Of a stretch of DNA of 64,000 bases, positions 17,182-26,209 are shown one piece after another. The stretch is from contig JBBEBR010000005.1 of assembly GCA_040882225.1 (NCBI GenBank), positions 62,001 through 126,000 of the forward strand, read 5' to 3'. The notes beneath the pieces were generated by a model. That model did not search any database. It worked only from the letters and a program-made list of their open reading frames with translations, and was not told the DNA's origin. The stretch is from Gracilimonas sp040882225 (lineage in GTDB: Bacteria > Bacteroidota > Rhodothermia > Balneolales > Balneolaceae). Each line of letters starts with the position of its first letter. Positions within the stretch are counted from its first letter, which is position 1. Position numbers and translations under genes: made by a program.

Positions 17182-19896
17182 TTAAAATCTGAACACGTAT
17201 CGAAGCTGCACGATACGATCATTCGCCCGGTTTTGGCCGCTCACGTTGGTAAGATTCGCATCAAAAATGAGTGCATGGTATTCGTTCAAGGTGTATTCAG
17301 CTCCCGCTTGTAATGCATAGGTAGCAAAGGAAGGATTGGCGATTTCATCCCCCAAAAAATAATAATTATTGAGGGAATTAGTGTCTCCATTGTCTTCAAT
17401 CGCAACTATTCTTGAAGAAGTTTTATTGCTGGTAATTGCGAACCGTCCGTTTAAACTTAGCTGATTATCCATCAGGAAATAATTTCCACCGGCATAAATC
17501 CCGAAAATATTTACAGAACTTTGGCCACTTCCGGTTTCCGTGTTATTGAAAGTGATACCAAGCTGAGATCTCAATGGAATGTTGGAAAAGCGGGAAGTAA
17601 CATTTAACGAAACAGCCGAGCTTTTAACATCGCCAAAAGCAAAAACCTCGTCTGTGGTTTTTAATGTTGAAAAATTCAGGGAAAGATCGTGCAGCATATC
17701 AAGAAGTGAAATCTGCTGCGTTATGGACGTATTAAAATTGATCGTATTGTTTGTTCGGGGATAAGTTGTTGTCAAAGTATCGCCATTTTCAGCAATTCTC
17801 AGGTTCTGAACCGCAGCATTCTCAAAACCAACCGGGACTTCCGGATTGAATCGTGCAACACCATTGTCTCGGATTCGATACCTAAATCCAAGACTGACAC
17901 GGGGTAAATCTTTGGTAACAGGATACCAGCTCGCATTTGTGCGATATGTATCGGTGTTGGTAGTGGTTTCTCGGTTACCGACTACATTGTCATTCAAATT
18001 CTCGTAACCAAGCGTGATGTAAAGCCGGTTAGAGAGCAGGTTGAAACGATCGGTCAGGGTAAATCCCGCTATATCTTTACGAATGGTGGAGTTTGCCAAA
18101 GAATTGAAATTTGGGCCAATCCAGCGGTACTGCAGCCGAAAATTGTTAGTGGGATAACGAAAAGAAAGCTCGCTATTTGAAGCTATTATACTTGTAGGGA
18201 AGAAAAATCCGGTTTCACTTTCTCCATTTTCATCATCAGAAAACCGGATAGGAATTGTATTCATATTTTCATTGATGATAATTAGCCAGGAAAGTTGTTC
18301 TAACAAATCGGCTTGTTTTTGATCGATATCGAAACCTAATTCATCGGCGCGTTCTACAGAGAAAGCACCTCCATAAATGTCATCATTTAGGGCACTTACT
18401 ACAGCTTCCGACTCGAAGCGTATCCGGTTATTGTGCAGGCCAAATCTCAGGTCGGTTCCAATTAACAGGTTGTCCCGTGGACGAAGACTTCCACCTTCAA
18501 TATTTAATAAACCCGGATTTTGTTGAAGTTTGGCATCATCTGCCGAACTAAGTTTACTTCTGAAATCAGGGTTGTTGGATAAGTCGTAATAGTCGCGGAT
18601 GTTATAGAGGGAAGTGGTATCGTCCTGAACTTTCAAAGCCTGAAAACCCAGCTGAAATTTTTCAGGGTTTCCAAATCCTACCCTGCCACCGGTAATATCT
18701 CTTTTGAAAGCACCTCTGCCCTGATTCGAATACCTTAGCGTGTAGCTCGTATCAACCACCACTCCTGCACTCGATTCGATCTGCTGAATCTCCAAAGAAC
18801 CATAGAGGTTGTCTATCGATCTTCCCAGTTCCCCATGAATAAATTGGAAATTGATGTTTTCATTAAACAGGTGAAGAGATGTATTTATGCCATTGATGCG
18901 CCGCCCCGAAATGGTAAACCTGCTCATGGATGGAAAAACGTGCCCGGCTTCAAACTTCCACCAATCATTTATTTCAAGGCGAATTCCATATCTATTCTGA
19001 GGTTGTAAACGATTTGATTCTTGGGAAGTAAAGTAGCCATTGAGGGAATATCGAAGCGCTCCATAAGTTCCCGAAAGTCGAGTTCGCCCGGTATAAGCAT
19101 TATTGATATCTCCAGCCAAAACCTGATTTCTTGCAGTCAATTCTGCCTGCCCTACCGGCTTGCTTTTGTCAAAGCCTTTGAACGAAGCCTGATTTCTCCC
19201 AACAACAAAAAATTCCCATTCGGTAACCAGAAAAGTTTCGTCATCTGTAACATAATGAAGCGCCAGTTTATGCGCGCCTGAACGAAGTCCTGAAGGGATA
19301 TAGGAAATGTAATACGTACTGGTGTCCGCTAATTCGGTAACATCTGTATTATCGAGCAAAAGCCGGAATTCTCCTTCATCTAAATCTGCGGAGTCGTAAA
19401 AAAGGGCAAGTGCAATCAGGGCATCATCGGTGGTAACTCCTTTTCCCGGCCTTGGCGATAAGATGGTGAAATCCACTTCTTCAAGAGTTTGCAGTTCTAT
19501 TTCCCGCTTTTCAATAATTTCAACTCTCACCGGGTTTTCGGATGGTAAATTAGCGGGGTAATACAAACTTTCGCCACTCAGTAAATTAATTTCCAGATAA
19601 TACTCAACACTCCCAGCGTTTTCGTTTTCAACATTGAACACGGTTGAAAAAACTCCGTTTTGTAGTTCAATTTCCTGTTGTTGATAACTGAAGTCTCCAT
19701 CATATCGATAAAAGAGATTTGCCTCTTGTATATCCCCCCGGGAAAGTCCCGTAACAGAAAATTCCAGTAAATTATCTTCAGCCCTTTCAAAAGCAACAAG
19801 GGGCTGGTGCTGTATATTATATTGCGCCCAGATATTTGAAGAACAAAAAATACTGAGCATTGAAACCAAGATTGTTTTTAGTACCCGTTGCACCAT
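17182..19896 (-). CDS. Outer-membrane beta-barrel protein with two N-terminal Ig-like domains
   Basis: 904 aa. Signal peptide (1-24, IWAQ), two beta-sandwich segments (about 30-130 and 140-240), then from about 265 a long run of alternating amphipathic strands typical of an outer-membrane barrel, ending in the sorting-type terminus QLRYVFRF. No TonB-plug, SusC or FadL signature is evident. Third gene of the operon, 32 bp after FecR and 2 bp before the cyclase. It may be a surface sensor, or channel, partner of the signalling unit. I do not recognise a named family. Confidence 0.72.
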   Translation of the reverse strand: MVQRVLKTILVSMLSIFCSSNIWAQYNIQHQPLVAFERAEDNLLEFSVTGLSRGDIQEANLFYRYDGDFSYQQQEIELQNGVFSTVFNVENENAGSVEYYLEINLLSGESLYYPANLPSENPVRVEIIEKREIELQTLEEVDFTILSPRPGKGVTTDDALIALALFYDSADLDEGEFRLLLDNTDVTELADTSTYYISYIPSGLRSGAHKLALHYVTDDETFLVTEWEFFVVGRNQASFKGFDKSKPVGQAELTARNQVLAGDINNAYTGRTRLSGTYGALRYSLNGYFTSQESNRLQPQNRYGIRLEINDWWKFEAGHVFPSMSRFTISGRRINGINTSLHLFNENINFQFIHGELGRSIDNLYGSLEIQQIESSAGVVVDTSYTLRYSNQGRGAFKRDITGGRVGFGNPEKFQLGFQALKVQDDTTSLYNIRDYYDLSNNPDFRSKLSSADDAKLQQNPGLLNIEGGSLRPRDNLLIGTDLRFGLHNNRIRFESEAVVSALNDDIYGGAFSVERADELGFDIDQKQADLLEQLSWLIIINENMNTIPIRFSDDENGESETGFFFPTSIIASNSELSFRYPTNNFRLQYRWIGPNFNSLANSTIRKDIAGFTLTDRFNLLSNRLYITLGYENLNDNVVGNRETTTNTDTYRTNASWYPVTKDLPRVSLGFRYRIRDNGVARFNPEVPVGFENAAVQNLRIAENGDTLTTTYPRTNNTINFNTSITQQISLLDMLHDLSLNFSTLKTTDEVFAFGDVKSSAVSLNVTSRFSNIPLRSQLGITFNNTETGSGQSSVNIFGIYAGGNYFLMDNQLSLNGRFAITSNKTSSRIVAIEDNGDTNSLNNYYFLGDEIANPSFATYALQAGAEYTLNEYHALIFDANLTNVSGQNRANDRIVQLRYVFRF

Positions 19897-19928
19897 ATTT
19901 AAATGTATTAACCTAAATGAACCTGTGT

Positions 19929-20672
19929 TTAGTTATCCTCTTGTTCAAAAACGTCAATGGTGATTTCCCGAATTTGTCCATTTTCGTCAGTGAATCTAAA
20001 TTTTATTTCCTTCTGAATGAGGTCGTTTTCCATTTCTCCATATCCCTCACTTAGACCCTGAAGATCGCTATCGGTAAGCGTACCCGACTCGATTTCATTA
20101 CCATTAGGGTCTACCTGGGCAAACATCTTATCAAAAAGAGAAATGGTTTGGCCCGAATTTATAGCGGTAACATCAACCTGCCCATTATTTACCCAAGTAT
20201 ATCCATCATCCCGGCTTCCGAAATCTGTTCCTTTCACCGAAGCCAATGATCTGGAAGTGGCTACCTCAAAATCATTTGAGCCCTGAGGTTCCACATTCAG
20301 AAAAATTTCACCCTCTTCCAGATTGATTCTTGTGGACATAAATTTGGAGGTATTTCCAACCTCTCCGTTCACGATCAGAAGTGAATTGGGCTTTACTTTT
20401 GCCACACTGGCATCCATAAAAACCACCAGGGCAAAGCCCTCATTATCAGTGGAAAGCGTGTCCCCACTAAAGAGTTTTTCGGCTTTATTTTCCAGTAAAT
20501 CAAGAGAGATGTTTTTATTCGCTTCCATATTCTGGATAGTTACATCCGGCTTGAAGCGTTTCACAATGGCTATATGCCGCTCATTCGAAAACTGATTGAT
20601 ATCAGCTGCAATCATTCCCATAAAAATTAAAAAGGCTGCAATCGGTAACAGAATCTGTATCAATTTCTTCAT
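19929..20672 (-). CDS. FecR-domain membrane-anchored periplasmic protein
   Basis: 247 aa: one N-terminal TM helix (5-23) and a periplasmic FecR domain (about 65-190) with the hallmark series LFSGDTLSTDNEGFALVVF, INLEEGEIFLNV and VATSRSLASVKGTDFG. A Gly/Glu-rich tail follows. Classical FecR proteins carry a cytosolic anti-sigma part; this one has none and no sigma-factor gene is nearby, so it is likely an envelope relay or scaffold and not an anti-sigma factor. A strong GGGAGG ribosome-binding site precedes the ATG. Second gene of the cyclase operon, 10 bp after its upstream neighbour. Confidence 0.85.
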   Translation of the reverse strand: MKKLIQILLPIAAFLIFMGMIAADINQFSNERHIAIVKRFKPDVTIQNMEANKNISLDLLENKAEKLFSGDTLSTDNEGFALVVFMDASVAKVKPNSLLIVNGEVGNTSKFMSTRINLEEGEIFLNVEPQGSNDFEVATSRSLASVKGTDFGSRDDGYTWVNNGQVDVTAINSGQTISLFDKMFAQVDPNGNEIESGTLTDSDLQGLSEGYGEMENDLIQKEIKFRFTDENGQIREITIDVFEQEDN

Positions 20673-20682
20673 GGTGCCTCCC

Positions 20683-21867
20683 TTAATTATTTAAAATTAT
20701 TTGTTCATTTCTGATTTTCTCTAAAATCATCTCTAACTGTTGAGCTGCAATGGGGCCGGAAAAAATCTGTCCGTCAATTTCAATTTCTCCCAGTTTATAA
20801 CCACTTTCATTCAGCCTGTTGTAACGTTCTTCCCCTAATAACTGAAGCAACACTTCTCGCACATTTTGGTCTTCAGGAATTGTTACTCCCCCGCTTTCTG
20901 TGCCTGATAACGAGAAACTCCATATTTCGGAGGATCTTTCTTCTGTGTCTCCGCTCATTTGCACAGTAGTGATTACCTGCCAGTAATATAATTTGCCCTT
21001 CTTGAGTGCCTGCACACCAGAAGATGGGAATTGGTAGGAATCGTTCTCTATAAGCACATCCAGATTTTCGAATTGCAGAAGTGATCCCCCACTACTTGTC
21101 GGTGATGAACTTTTTGCACTTTGAAGCAGTGATTCCGGGCTGTCTTCCCCATTGGATTCTACCACAAGAAGCCGGTAGGTGGTATTTGATTCACCCTCCC
21201 AGCTAAATTGTGGGTATGGATTTGTAATTTCGGCTTCAGTTCCCGCCACATCACCAGGCGATTTCAGGTAGATTTCGCTTGCATCAAAAAATGATAATCC
21301 ACCTCCAATTTCAGCGGAAGCGGAAGCAAGTGCTTGTCTTCCCATCTCGTTGGTTACCTGAAACACCGATACTTCTATCGTATAAATATCTCTCGGTAAA
21401 GAGGTGGAGCCCGATAAGTTATTTATCATACCTTCACCGGCAGAAGTTAAACCACCATTGAAACTAATATTTTCCTCAATTCCTGGAATCCTGTCATTAG
21501 CTAAATCATTATTTGTTGCATAAACCGACTGATTTGGCCCAAGAGAAAAAGGGCGGCTGTTTTTTTGAGTGAGTTCAAGAATTGTACCCACTTTTGCCCC
21601 TCTCATCTTAAATTCGAAATATAGGTTCCTGATACTTTCCTGTGTTAGGTTTTCGAGGAATCCAGAAATCAGTACCGGGCCGCTGCCATCTGTATTTAAT
21701 CCTAATCCTGTAAGGCTGAGAACCTGACTATTTTCAAGTACCTGGCTTAGCTCAATTTCAAGATTTACTTGTGAATTCTGACTAAATACTGGTTGTGAGG
21801 GAACAACCCAAAGCATCAGCAGTAAGAGGCTTACAAATACTTTATTCGACCATCCCTTGTTTTCCAT
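20683..21867 (-). CDS. Secreted beta-sandwich protein, first gene of the cyclase operon
   Basis: 394 aa from ATG 21867, chosen because GGGAG lies just upstream and a signal peptide follows (VVPSQPVFSQ). An upstream in-frame TTG at 21891 is less likely. The N-terminal domain (about 25-190) is beta-rich; the second (about 200-320: NPYPQFSWEG, YRLLVVES, KGKLYYWQVIT) resembles a fibronectin-III-like unit seen in Bacteroidota surface proteins. The C-terminal helical region (VREVLLQLLGEERYNRL) may be an interaction tail. Function unknown; linked to FecR, barrel and CHASE2 cyclase by tight spacing. Confidence 0.7.
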   Translation of the reverse strand: MENKGWSNKVFVSLLLLMLWVVPSQPVFSQNSQVNLEIELSQVLENSQVLSLTGLGLNTDGSGPVLISGFLENLTQESIRNLYFEFKMRGAKVGTILELTQKNSRPFSLGPNQSVYATNNDLANDRIPGIEENISFNGGLTSAGEGMINNLSGSTSLPRDIYTIEVSVFQVTNEMGRQALASASAEIGGGLSFFDASEIYLKSPGDVAGTEAEITNPYPQFSWEGESNTTYRLLVVESNGEDSPESLLQSAKSSSPTSSGGSLLQFENLDVLIENDSYQFPSSGVQALKKGKLYYWQVITTVQMSGDTEERSSEIWSFSLSGTESGGVTIPEDQNVREVLLQLLGEERYNRLNESGYKLGEIEIDGQIFSGPIAAQQLEMILEKIRNEQIILNN

Positions 21868-21992
21868 TATAACTCCCGTTTTTTCACTCAATGAAACGCA
21901 TTTTAATATTAAAGAAGATCACAAACAAATTTTGCATGGATGCGGTGCTACAAATACTGCTTCAAGCTATTAATTTTGTATTATTCACAGCA

Positions 21993-22030
21993 CAAAAAAA
22001 AGCCTTCTCTGAAATCCAGAAAAGGCTTAA
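21993..22030 (-). terminator. Terminator after tRNA-Ala
   Basis: On the minus strand AAGCCTTTTCTG...AGAGAAGGCTT is followed by a T8 run, directly 3' of the tRNA-Ala gene. A good intrinsic terminator. Confidence 0.8.
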
Positions 22031-22035
22031 TTATG

Positions 22036-22109
22036 TGGAGCTACGGGGATTCGAACCCCGGACCTTCGCGCTGCCAGCGCGACGCTCTAGCCAGCTGAGC
22101 TATAGCCCC
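22036..22109 (-). tRNA. tRNA-Ala (GGC)
   Basis: 74 nt cloverleaf on the minus strand: acceptor GGGGCTA/TAGCTCC with one G-T pair, D-arm AGCTCAGCTGGCTAGAGC, anticodon loop CTGGCAG giving anticodon GGC, T-arm GGGGTTCGAATCCCC, discriminator A. CCA is not encoded. A -7-like TATATTTG lies 12 bp upstream. Confidence 0.96.
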
Positions 22110-22120
22110 GAAAAGGGTTC

Positions 22121-22128
22121 CAAATATA
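22121..22128 (-). promoter_or_regulatory. Promoter -7 element of tRNA-Ala
   Basis: TATATTTG on the minus strand, an exact TAnnTTTG match to the Bacteroidota housekeeping promoter, ending 12 bp before the tRNA 5' end. A TTG occurs upstream but with ~25 bp spacing, so the -33 element is uncertain. Confidence 0.6.
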
Positions 22129-22169
22129 AAAGGAGTTAAAAATTAATCCTAACCAAAATACTTTTTCTT

Positions 22170-22199
22170 TTGATACCCAATGCAGTATCACTATTTTAT
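22170..22199 (+). promoter_or_regulatory. Putative promoter of the OmpA/TSP3 gene
   Basis: TTG (22170-22172), 19-bp spacer, TATTTTAT (22192-22199): spacing fits the Bacteroidota TTG-N19-TAnnTTTG consensus, with two mismatches in the last positions of the -7 box. 75 bp upstream of the start codon. Confidence 0.4.
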
Positions 22200-22274
22200 C
22201 CGCTAAACACTATATTAAAGAATATATTCATTCAAAAAACCAACCCCAAATAACCGAAACTGGAGTACATTTAT

Positions 22275-23174
22275 ATGAAACGTAAAATACAACTACTCGT
22301 TCTTGCGCTATTTTTAGTAGGCGGAACCGTTGTTCAATATGGTTGCGGCTCAAACGAACCTGTTGTCGAAGAACCTGTTGACAGTGATGGTGATGGCCTT
22401 ACTGACGCAGAAGAAGCAGAGCTTGGAACCGATTCCAATTCTGCTGATTCTGATGGCGACGGGCTAAGCGATGCTGAAGAAATCAACGAGTATAATACTG
22501 ACCCAATGAATCCCGATTCTGATGGTGACGGCCTAAATGACGGTGATGAAGTTAATTCTTACAACACCGATCCTAATAATGCCGATTCTGATGATGACGG
22601 CCTTTCTGACGGCGATGAAGTTAATGAATATCGCACGGAACCGAATAACGCCGATTCTGATGGCGATGGGCTTTCTGATTATGATGAAGTAATGACTCAT
22701 GAAACAGATCCTAACAATGCCGATTCTGATGGCGACGGTTTCAACGATCAGCAAGAACTTGATATGGGTACTAATCCTAATGACAGCAGTGATCCTGTTT
22801 ATTTAGATGAAGACACTTTTGGTACTATCAATTTCGATTTTGACCGTTCTAACATTCGCGATGACGCAGCTGAAATACTTGCTGAAAACGTAGAAATTCT
22901 TAAAGATGCTGAGGCATTCAGAGTTCGCGTTGACGCTTACACAGATCATGTGGGTGGCGATCAATACAACTTACGCTTGAGCCTCAGACGTGCAAATGCA
23001 GTGGTAGACTTCTACACTGAGAATGGCATTTCTGAAGATCGAATTGAATCTCAGGGTTTAGGTAAAGCTCCAGTTGAGTGTGTGGACGAGACCGCATCCC
23101 AGGGATGTGAAAGAAACCGACGTGCTGAATCTCATCCAATCAGCACTTTGAGATACAGCCCGAATAGCAACTAA
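22275..23174 (+). CDS. OmpA-family protein with thrombospondin type 3 calcium repeats
   Basis: 299 aa. N-terminal signal with a possible lipobox (VQYGC, Cys24; not a perfect lipobox). Six tandem 22-23-residue TSP3-type units (about 36-172), each with DSDGDGLSD...E acidic Ca-binding loops. A C-terminal OmpA-like peptidoglycan-binding domain follows (about 180-290: NFDFDRSNIRDDAAEIL, VDAYTDHVGGDQYNLRLSLRRANAV, CERNRRAE). It tethers the outer membrane to the cell wall; the calcium repeats are likely a stiff spacer. A lone gene with its own promoter and terminator. Confidence 0.92.
   Translation: MKRKIQLLVLALFLVGGTVVQYGCGSNEPVVEEPVDSDGDGLTDAEEAELGTDSNSADSDGDGLSDAEEINEYNTDPMNPDSDGDGLNDGDEVNSYNTDPNNADSDDDGLSDGDEVNEYRTEPNNADSDGDGLSDYDEVMTHETDPNNADSDGDGFNDQQELDMGTNPNDSSDPVYLDEDTFGTINFDFDRSNIRDDAAEILAENVEILKDAEAFRVRVDAYTDHVGGDQYNLRLSLRRANAVVDFYTENGISEDRIESQGLGKAPVECVDETASQGCERNRRAESHPISTLRYSPNSN
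22380..22790 (+). repeat. In-frame tandem repeats encoding TSP3 units (6 x 66-69 bp)
   Basis: Unit starts at 22380, 22446, 22515, 22584, 22653 and 22722; the first is 66 bp, the others 69 bp. Units 3-5 share long identical stretches beginning GATTCTGATG. This is a coding repeat, able to expand or contract by recombination without frameshift. Confidence 0.85.
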
Positions 23175-23196
23175 GGTTGGTATTTACTTATTTCTA

Positions 23197-23232
23197 AAAG
23201 GCGGCCTGCTAATTGCAGGCCGTCTTTTTTTA
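23197..23232 (+). terminator. Terminator of the OmpA/TSP3 gene
   Basis: GGCGGCCTGC-taatt-GCAGGCCGTC followed by eight T: a textbook rho-independent terminator 23 bp past the stop codon. Confidence 0.92.
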
Positions 23233-23309
23233 TGGTTTTAATTCCCCACTGGATTCTGAATTGGCGAGATCAAAGAAAGCCTGATAGCCATATTTCGACA
23301 ACAGACTAA

Positions 23310-23495
23310 TTACCCTGTTTCGATTCTTAAAAATCATTTTCAGAAGTGAACAAGCTGATTTTTGAGAACCTGCGAGCGTCCGAAGGCCCTCGCTGCGTTC
23401 GGGCGCAACACTCGCAGGACTTTCAGGCGCTTCGAGGTTGCTTAAAGTGCTACCATCCGTGTATTTTAACAGATTTTAGAATTGAAACAGGTTAA
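23310..23495. mobile_element. MITE-like element, full copy (186 bp) with terminal inverted repeats
   Basis: Left end TTACCCTGTTTCGATTCT, right end AGAATTGAAACAGGTTAA: imperfect ~20-bp terminal inverted repeats. The internal sequence matches 42241-42361 closely except for 60 extra bp (about 23377-23436) that contain their own CCTGCGAG/CTCGCAGG inverted repeat. No coding capacity. The right end abuts the stop codon of the DUF5686 gene. With the OmpA terminator it accounts for the 321-bp convergent gap 23175-23495. Confidence 0.72.
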
Positions 23496-25976
23496 TTAGA
23501 AAAATCGAGCTACACTCACTCCAATAAATATCCCGGGATCATCTATGCGATAGGCAACATCAGCTCTGAAAAGATTAAAAATGTTACTCAGCGAAAGTCC
23601 GGCTTCAAGGTGCCAGTCATCTGCAACAGAAGGGCCAAATCCGTAGCGATTGTTGAATTCCGTTACCTGACTGTCTTTCACCCATGTTCGGCCAACTCCG
23701 CCAAAAGCGATAACACTGAGTCCGGTTTGTGCTGCACCTCTCCATCCAAACATTTCAAGAGGCACACTTTTGAAATTATGCTCTGCATTAAGAGCGACAT
23801 AGCTGGCTCCCTCATAGGGCAAAAATCTTTTCGCTCGAAAAGCTCCGAAGGGTGTAAAAATTCCCGGTGAAACATCAAGAGCCTCATTTTTTTGAATTGG
23901 CAGGTCACCCACATAAGTACCTGCATTCAGCCGTAAATGCAGAGTATTTGGAAAAAACCGCCGCTGATAAAAGGTTTCGTACTCACGATAAAGGTCAATC
24001 TTGAAACGGGTATAATTCCAGTCGCTTCCCAAGGCAACCGCTGATTGCTCTATGGTGAAAGCATAATCATTTGCTCCAATGGCTCCATAGGCTTTTTTAT
24101 CGGTGCCTCTGGTTAATTGAAGCTCAATAGCGCTGAGCCGGCCTTCATCCACATAAGAATTTGGCCGCTGAATACTCGAACCTCCTAAAATATCATAGCT
24201 CGTTTTATAGTCGATATTAGAATGATCTTCGTAAGAATAGGATAATCTGAATGTACCACTGAATTTTAATGGCCGATAAGCTGAACCAACATAAAACCCT
24301 TCTTTGCGATAATAATCGAAATAGTCATCCGAGCCGAGCAATGTTGACACACTACTTACCATCGTTGAAAACATATCCGAATTATAGCGGGTATCCGTAA
24401 TTGCGCGATATCCGGCAAAAGTGGCAAATCGTCGGGAATTTTTTAACGGCCACCAGCCTATCTCCGCGCCATAAGAAGGTTCTTCATATCCGAAACTATA
24501 CCCTGCAAAAACTTTTGAGGAAAGCCTGTTATCTACGTACCGGCGCTCGTGCTGTAATCCCGCATAAACTGCATCTACCCTGTTGTAGCGGGCTAAAGGT
24601 TTTAAATTTCTGGTTAATTTCGAAAGTAATGAAGGGCCTTTATTCGTTCTTTTGCCTGCAGAAACGGAGGTGGAGTCATTTTCGCTTTTCCTGTCGTCGC
24701 CTGAGCTTATGGTTACAGAACTGCCGGAGTCATCGCTTTCCTCATCCCAATCAATAAAACGGGTAAAAAAACCTGTCGGCTTGAAAGCTTTCTCGAGTGT
24801 AGCCGTGCTATCAAGAGTTTCGTAGGCTACTTCTTCCTGCTTGTCTAATGGGATAATATCCACTTCATTTACAAACAAAGAATCTCCGGAATTAATAGTG
24901 GTTGAATCAACAGAAAGCATTCTTTGGCTTTTGAAGAGCGTATCCGGCAAAGGGATATTTACTTCATAATTATTGAGTTTCGCTACTTGTTTAAAGCCAA
25001 TGGGTGGAAATCTAAGACCAATAACGCCTACTTCAACAAGGCCTTCAATCCGCACATCTACCGGGAGCCAGAAATCGCCGCCAAAGTTGCTGAACTGCTG
25101 TCCATAAGAGAGGTTAAAGTTCTGTACTGGCGGAGGAAAAACCACTACCGAATTCGGCTTTAGATCAACCGAAAGCAAAGCATATTCCTCTCCTAAAACA
25201 TGAATTATTCCTTCAAAAAGCGGCTGAAGTTTACGGTTTGAAGTTACCGAAATCTTATACACCACTTGCTTGTCTATGCTCAGGATGTCTTCCAGTGTAA
25301 ATGTATAATAGCTTAGAGCCTTGGGATTTGTAATTCCAACCACATCAAAACCGGCGATATCCAGGTTGTCGTCGTAAAAATTGGGGAGATAACTAACCCC
25401 TGCAAAATTACTCCCGGCATCAATATTAGCTGTTTGCCGTCTGGATTTCAGCACTTCCCTGGAACCTCTTCTTTTATCCCAGTACGCAATAGACACACTT
25501 TCGGAGATGGAAACAATGCTCGTGTCGTTTTTGAGCTGTTGTCGCGTATAAGCTTCAGCTTTATAAGTATTCAGATCTGCTCGCCAAATTTGTTTTCGGC
25601 GAATCACCTCTTTCATGATGGCGATAGCGGGATCTTCTCCGGTTACGGTAATCTCTCCCATTTCGGAGATTGATTCTTTCATCATAAAATCGATTGACGC
25701 ATTGCCCGTGGCCGGAACTTCCTGTTCCTGCGACTCGAATCCTAAAAATCGTACCACTAAAACTGCGGGAAATTCACTCACCATCAAACGGAATTCTCCA
25801 TCTTCATTTGAGATGGTGCCTTTATAAGTATTTTTAATAATTACGTGCGCTGAAGGAAGGGGCTCTCCGGTTTTTGCATCTACTATTTTACCCGTAACCT
25901 GCCGCTGGGCAACCGTCTCTGAGTTGAAAAGCAGGAAAGTGAAAAGAACTAAAAACCCCGGTTTTATTATCTGCAT
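23496..25976 (-). CDS. DUF5686/carboxypeptidase-regulatory-like outer-membrane protein
   Basis: 826 aa. Signal peptide (1-23, TVAQ), N-terminal CarboxypepD_reg-like beta-sandwich (about 25-110: GKIVDAKTGEPLPSAHVIIKNTYKGTISNEDGEF), then the DUF5686-type region (about 115-400: AIAIMKEVIRRKQIWRADLNTY). A C-terminal barrel-like domain follows (about 450-826) with many aromatic strands, ending GVSVARFF. Such proteins are common in Bacteroidota outer membranes and their role is unknown. A low-complexity Ser/Asp segment (about 405-440) separates the halves. Convergent with the OmpA gene. Confidence 0.82.
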   Translation of the reverse strand: MQIIKPGFLVLFTFLLFNSETVAQRQVTGKIVDAKTGEPLPSAHVIIKNTYKGTISNEDGEFRLMVSEFPAVLVVRFLGFESQEQEVPATGNASIDFMMKESISEMGEITVTGEDPAIAIMKEVIRRKQIWRADLNTYKAEAYTRQQLKNDTSIVSISESVSIAYWDKRRGSREVLKSRRQTANIDAGSNFAGVSYLPNFYDDNLDIAGFDVVGITNPKALSYYTFTLEDILSIDKQVVYKISVTSNRKLQPLFEGIIHVLGEEYALLSVDLKPNSVVVFPPPVQNFNLSYGQQFSNFGGDFWLPVDVRIEGLVEVGVIGLRFPPIGFKQVAKLNNYEVNIPLPDTLFKSQRMLSVDSTTINSGDSLFVNEVDIIPLDKQEEVAYETLDSTATLEKAFKPTGFFTRFIDWDEESDDSGSSVTISSGDDRKSENDSTSVSAGKRTNKGPSLLSKLTRNLKPLARYNRVDAVYAGLQHERRYVDNRLSSKVFAGYSFGYEEPSYGAEIGWWPLKNSRRFATFAGYRAITDTRYNSDMFSTMVSSVSTLLGSDDYFDYYRKEGFYVGSAYRPLKFSGTFRLSYSYEDHSNIDYKTSYDILGGSSIQRPNSYVDEGRLSAIELQLTRGTDKKAYGAIGANDYAFTIEQSAVALGSDWNYTRFKIDLYREYETFYQRRFFPNTLHLRLNAGTYVGDLPIQKNEALDVSPGIFTPFGAFRAKRFLPYEGASYVALNAEHNFKSVPLEMFGWRGAAQTGLSVIAFGGVGRTWVKDSQVTEFNNRYGFGPSVADDWHLEAGLSLSNIFNLFRADVAYRIDDPGIFIGVSVARFF

Positions 25977-26079
25977 GATGTTTTTAAAGTGAATTAAAAA
26001 TCCAGCGGCTTCTACTTAATAGCGTCTGTTTTGTTACACTAACCTACGTATCTTCATCCACAAGATTGTACAACAAACC

Positions 26080-26152
26080 GACCCTGTAGTTCAATTGGAT
26101 AGAATAGGGACCTCCTAAGTCTTAGATCTGGGTTCGATTCCCGGCGGGGTCA
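26080..26152 (+). tRNA. tRNA-Arg (CCT)
   Basis: 73 nt: acceptor GACCCTG/CGGGGTC, D-arm GTTCAATTGGATAGAAT, anticodon loop CTCCTAA (anticodon CCT, reads AGG), T-arm CTGGGTTCGATTCCCGG, discriminator A; no encoded CCA. The gene immediately 3' is a putative abortive-infection protein, as often seen at tRNA-associated insertion sites, but no repeated tRNA 3' end was found downstream. Confidence 0.95.
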
Positions 26153-26209
26153 CATTATTTTAAATTGTATTAAAACAATGATTTGCTATTATCACAACTA
26201 ATGACACCA

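Noticed and set aside
19929..20672. FecR protein as an anti-sigma factor
   Set aside because: No cytosolic anti-sigma segment and no extracytoplasmic-function sigma gene within the window.
21891..22139. Apparent ~82-codon frame over tRNA-Ala
   Set aside because: It reads through the tRNA (giving the usual RGFEPRTFALPARR-type artefact) and its terminator; not a protein gene.
22380..22790. Regular repeats resembling a CRISPR array
   Set aside because: Units are contiguous, in frame, without spacers and encode TSP3 calcium loops.
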